Notes under the pieces: model-generated | Database searches by the model: none | The model's input: the letters and a program-made list of their open reading frames with translations, nothing else | Told to the model about the DNA's origin: nothing | Part shown: in pieces, positions 61,536 to 61,580 of the stretch | How positions within the stretch are numbered: the stretch's first letter is position 1 | Layout of the letters: the number at the start of each line of letters is the position of its first letter | Translations under genes and position numbers: made by a program | NCBI GenBank assembly: GCA_036269895.1 | Contig: DATBDN010000127.1 | Coordinates: 1 to 61,580, forward strand | From: DATBDN01 sp036269895 | GTDB lineage: Bacteria > Actinomycetota > Thermoleophilia > Solirubrobacterales > Thermoleophilaceae | Length of the DNA: 61,580 nucleotides | Direction of reading: 5' to 3'

Positions 61536-61580
61536 CCGCTCGAAAGGCGTCGGGAACCCGAAGTCTGAGGGAGCGGGGAG

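Overview
The window reads as one continuous, very GC-rich, gene-dense bacterial chromosome segment. Third positions are nearly all G or C, GTG starts are common, and convergent genes touch at their stop codons. The gene set (DasR-like regulator with dre-type operators, DUF1707 and DUF5996 proteins, DUF2630, ECF41 sigma factor, two-subunit 2-oxoglutarate:ferredoxin oxidoreductase, ROK kinase, TolB-like propeller protein) points to Actinobacteriota, probably the Thermoleophilia/Solirubrobacterales lineage. The class-level placement is inference. I see no rRNA, tRNA, CRISPR array, transposase, integrase or phage module.

Layout. 1-9.3 kb: an OmpR-type two-component system, a polyprenyl-phosphate-sugar glycosylation set (GT39, GtrA, GT2), a LolA-like exported protein with a translationally coupled ABC-2 exporter, and a secreted phosphoesterase. 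9.5-17.8 kb: small metabolic and hypothetical genes (HAD hydrolase, DsbA-like, DUF5996, SnoaL-like, NAD kinase, TolB-like, YghZ-type aldo/keto reductase). 17.8-26.9 kb: acyl-CoA ligase, TetR and MFS transporter; M28 peptidase; an ECF41 sigma factor divergent from a two-gene ABC exporter; aquaporin. 27-38 kb: a secreted beta-helix protein with an ExoD-like membrane protein, then an amino-sugar catabolic locus (ROK kinase, SIS-type deaminase/isomerase, GntR/DasR regulator, sugar-binding lipoprotein, divergent NagA and SMP-30 lactonase) and an amidohydrolase. 38-44.5 kb: nuclease-fold protein, DUF1684, CocE-like hydrolase, and a PadR/DUF1707/fused ABC exporter cluster. 44.5-52 kb: KorAB, DMT transporter, UbiB-like kinase, acyltransferase. 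52-61.6 kb: lipoproteins, an ATPase-PAS regulator, desaturase, two cold-shock proteins, DEAD-box helicase, malic enzyme, and several decayed gene remnants.

The clearest regulatory logic lies in two divergent intergenic regions. Between the sugar-binding lipoprotein and nagA there are two copies of the GGTCTAGACC-type DasR box, 23 bp apart and placed on sigma-70-like promoter elements for both directions. Between the ECF41 sigma gene and the ABC exporter there is a perfect 8-bp inverted repeat whose two arms form the -35 elements of back-to-back ECF41-type promoters (TGTCACA, 16 nt, CGTC-like). A further theme is a TANNNT box 6-8 nt before several start codons, suggesting that leaderless transcripts are common here.

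Remnants worth attention are an internally deleted ECF sigma gene (58603-58779), a MarR fragment (59076-59220) and an FtsX-like permease fragment (61221-61508). They indicate that the right end of the window has undergone deletion and decay.
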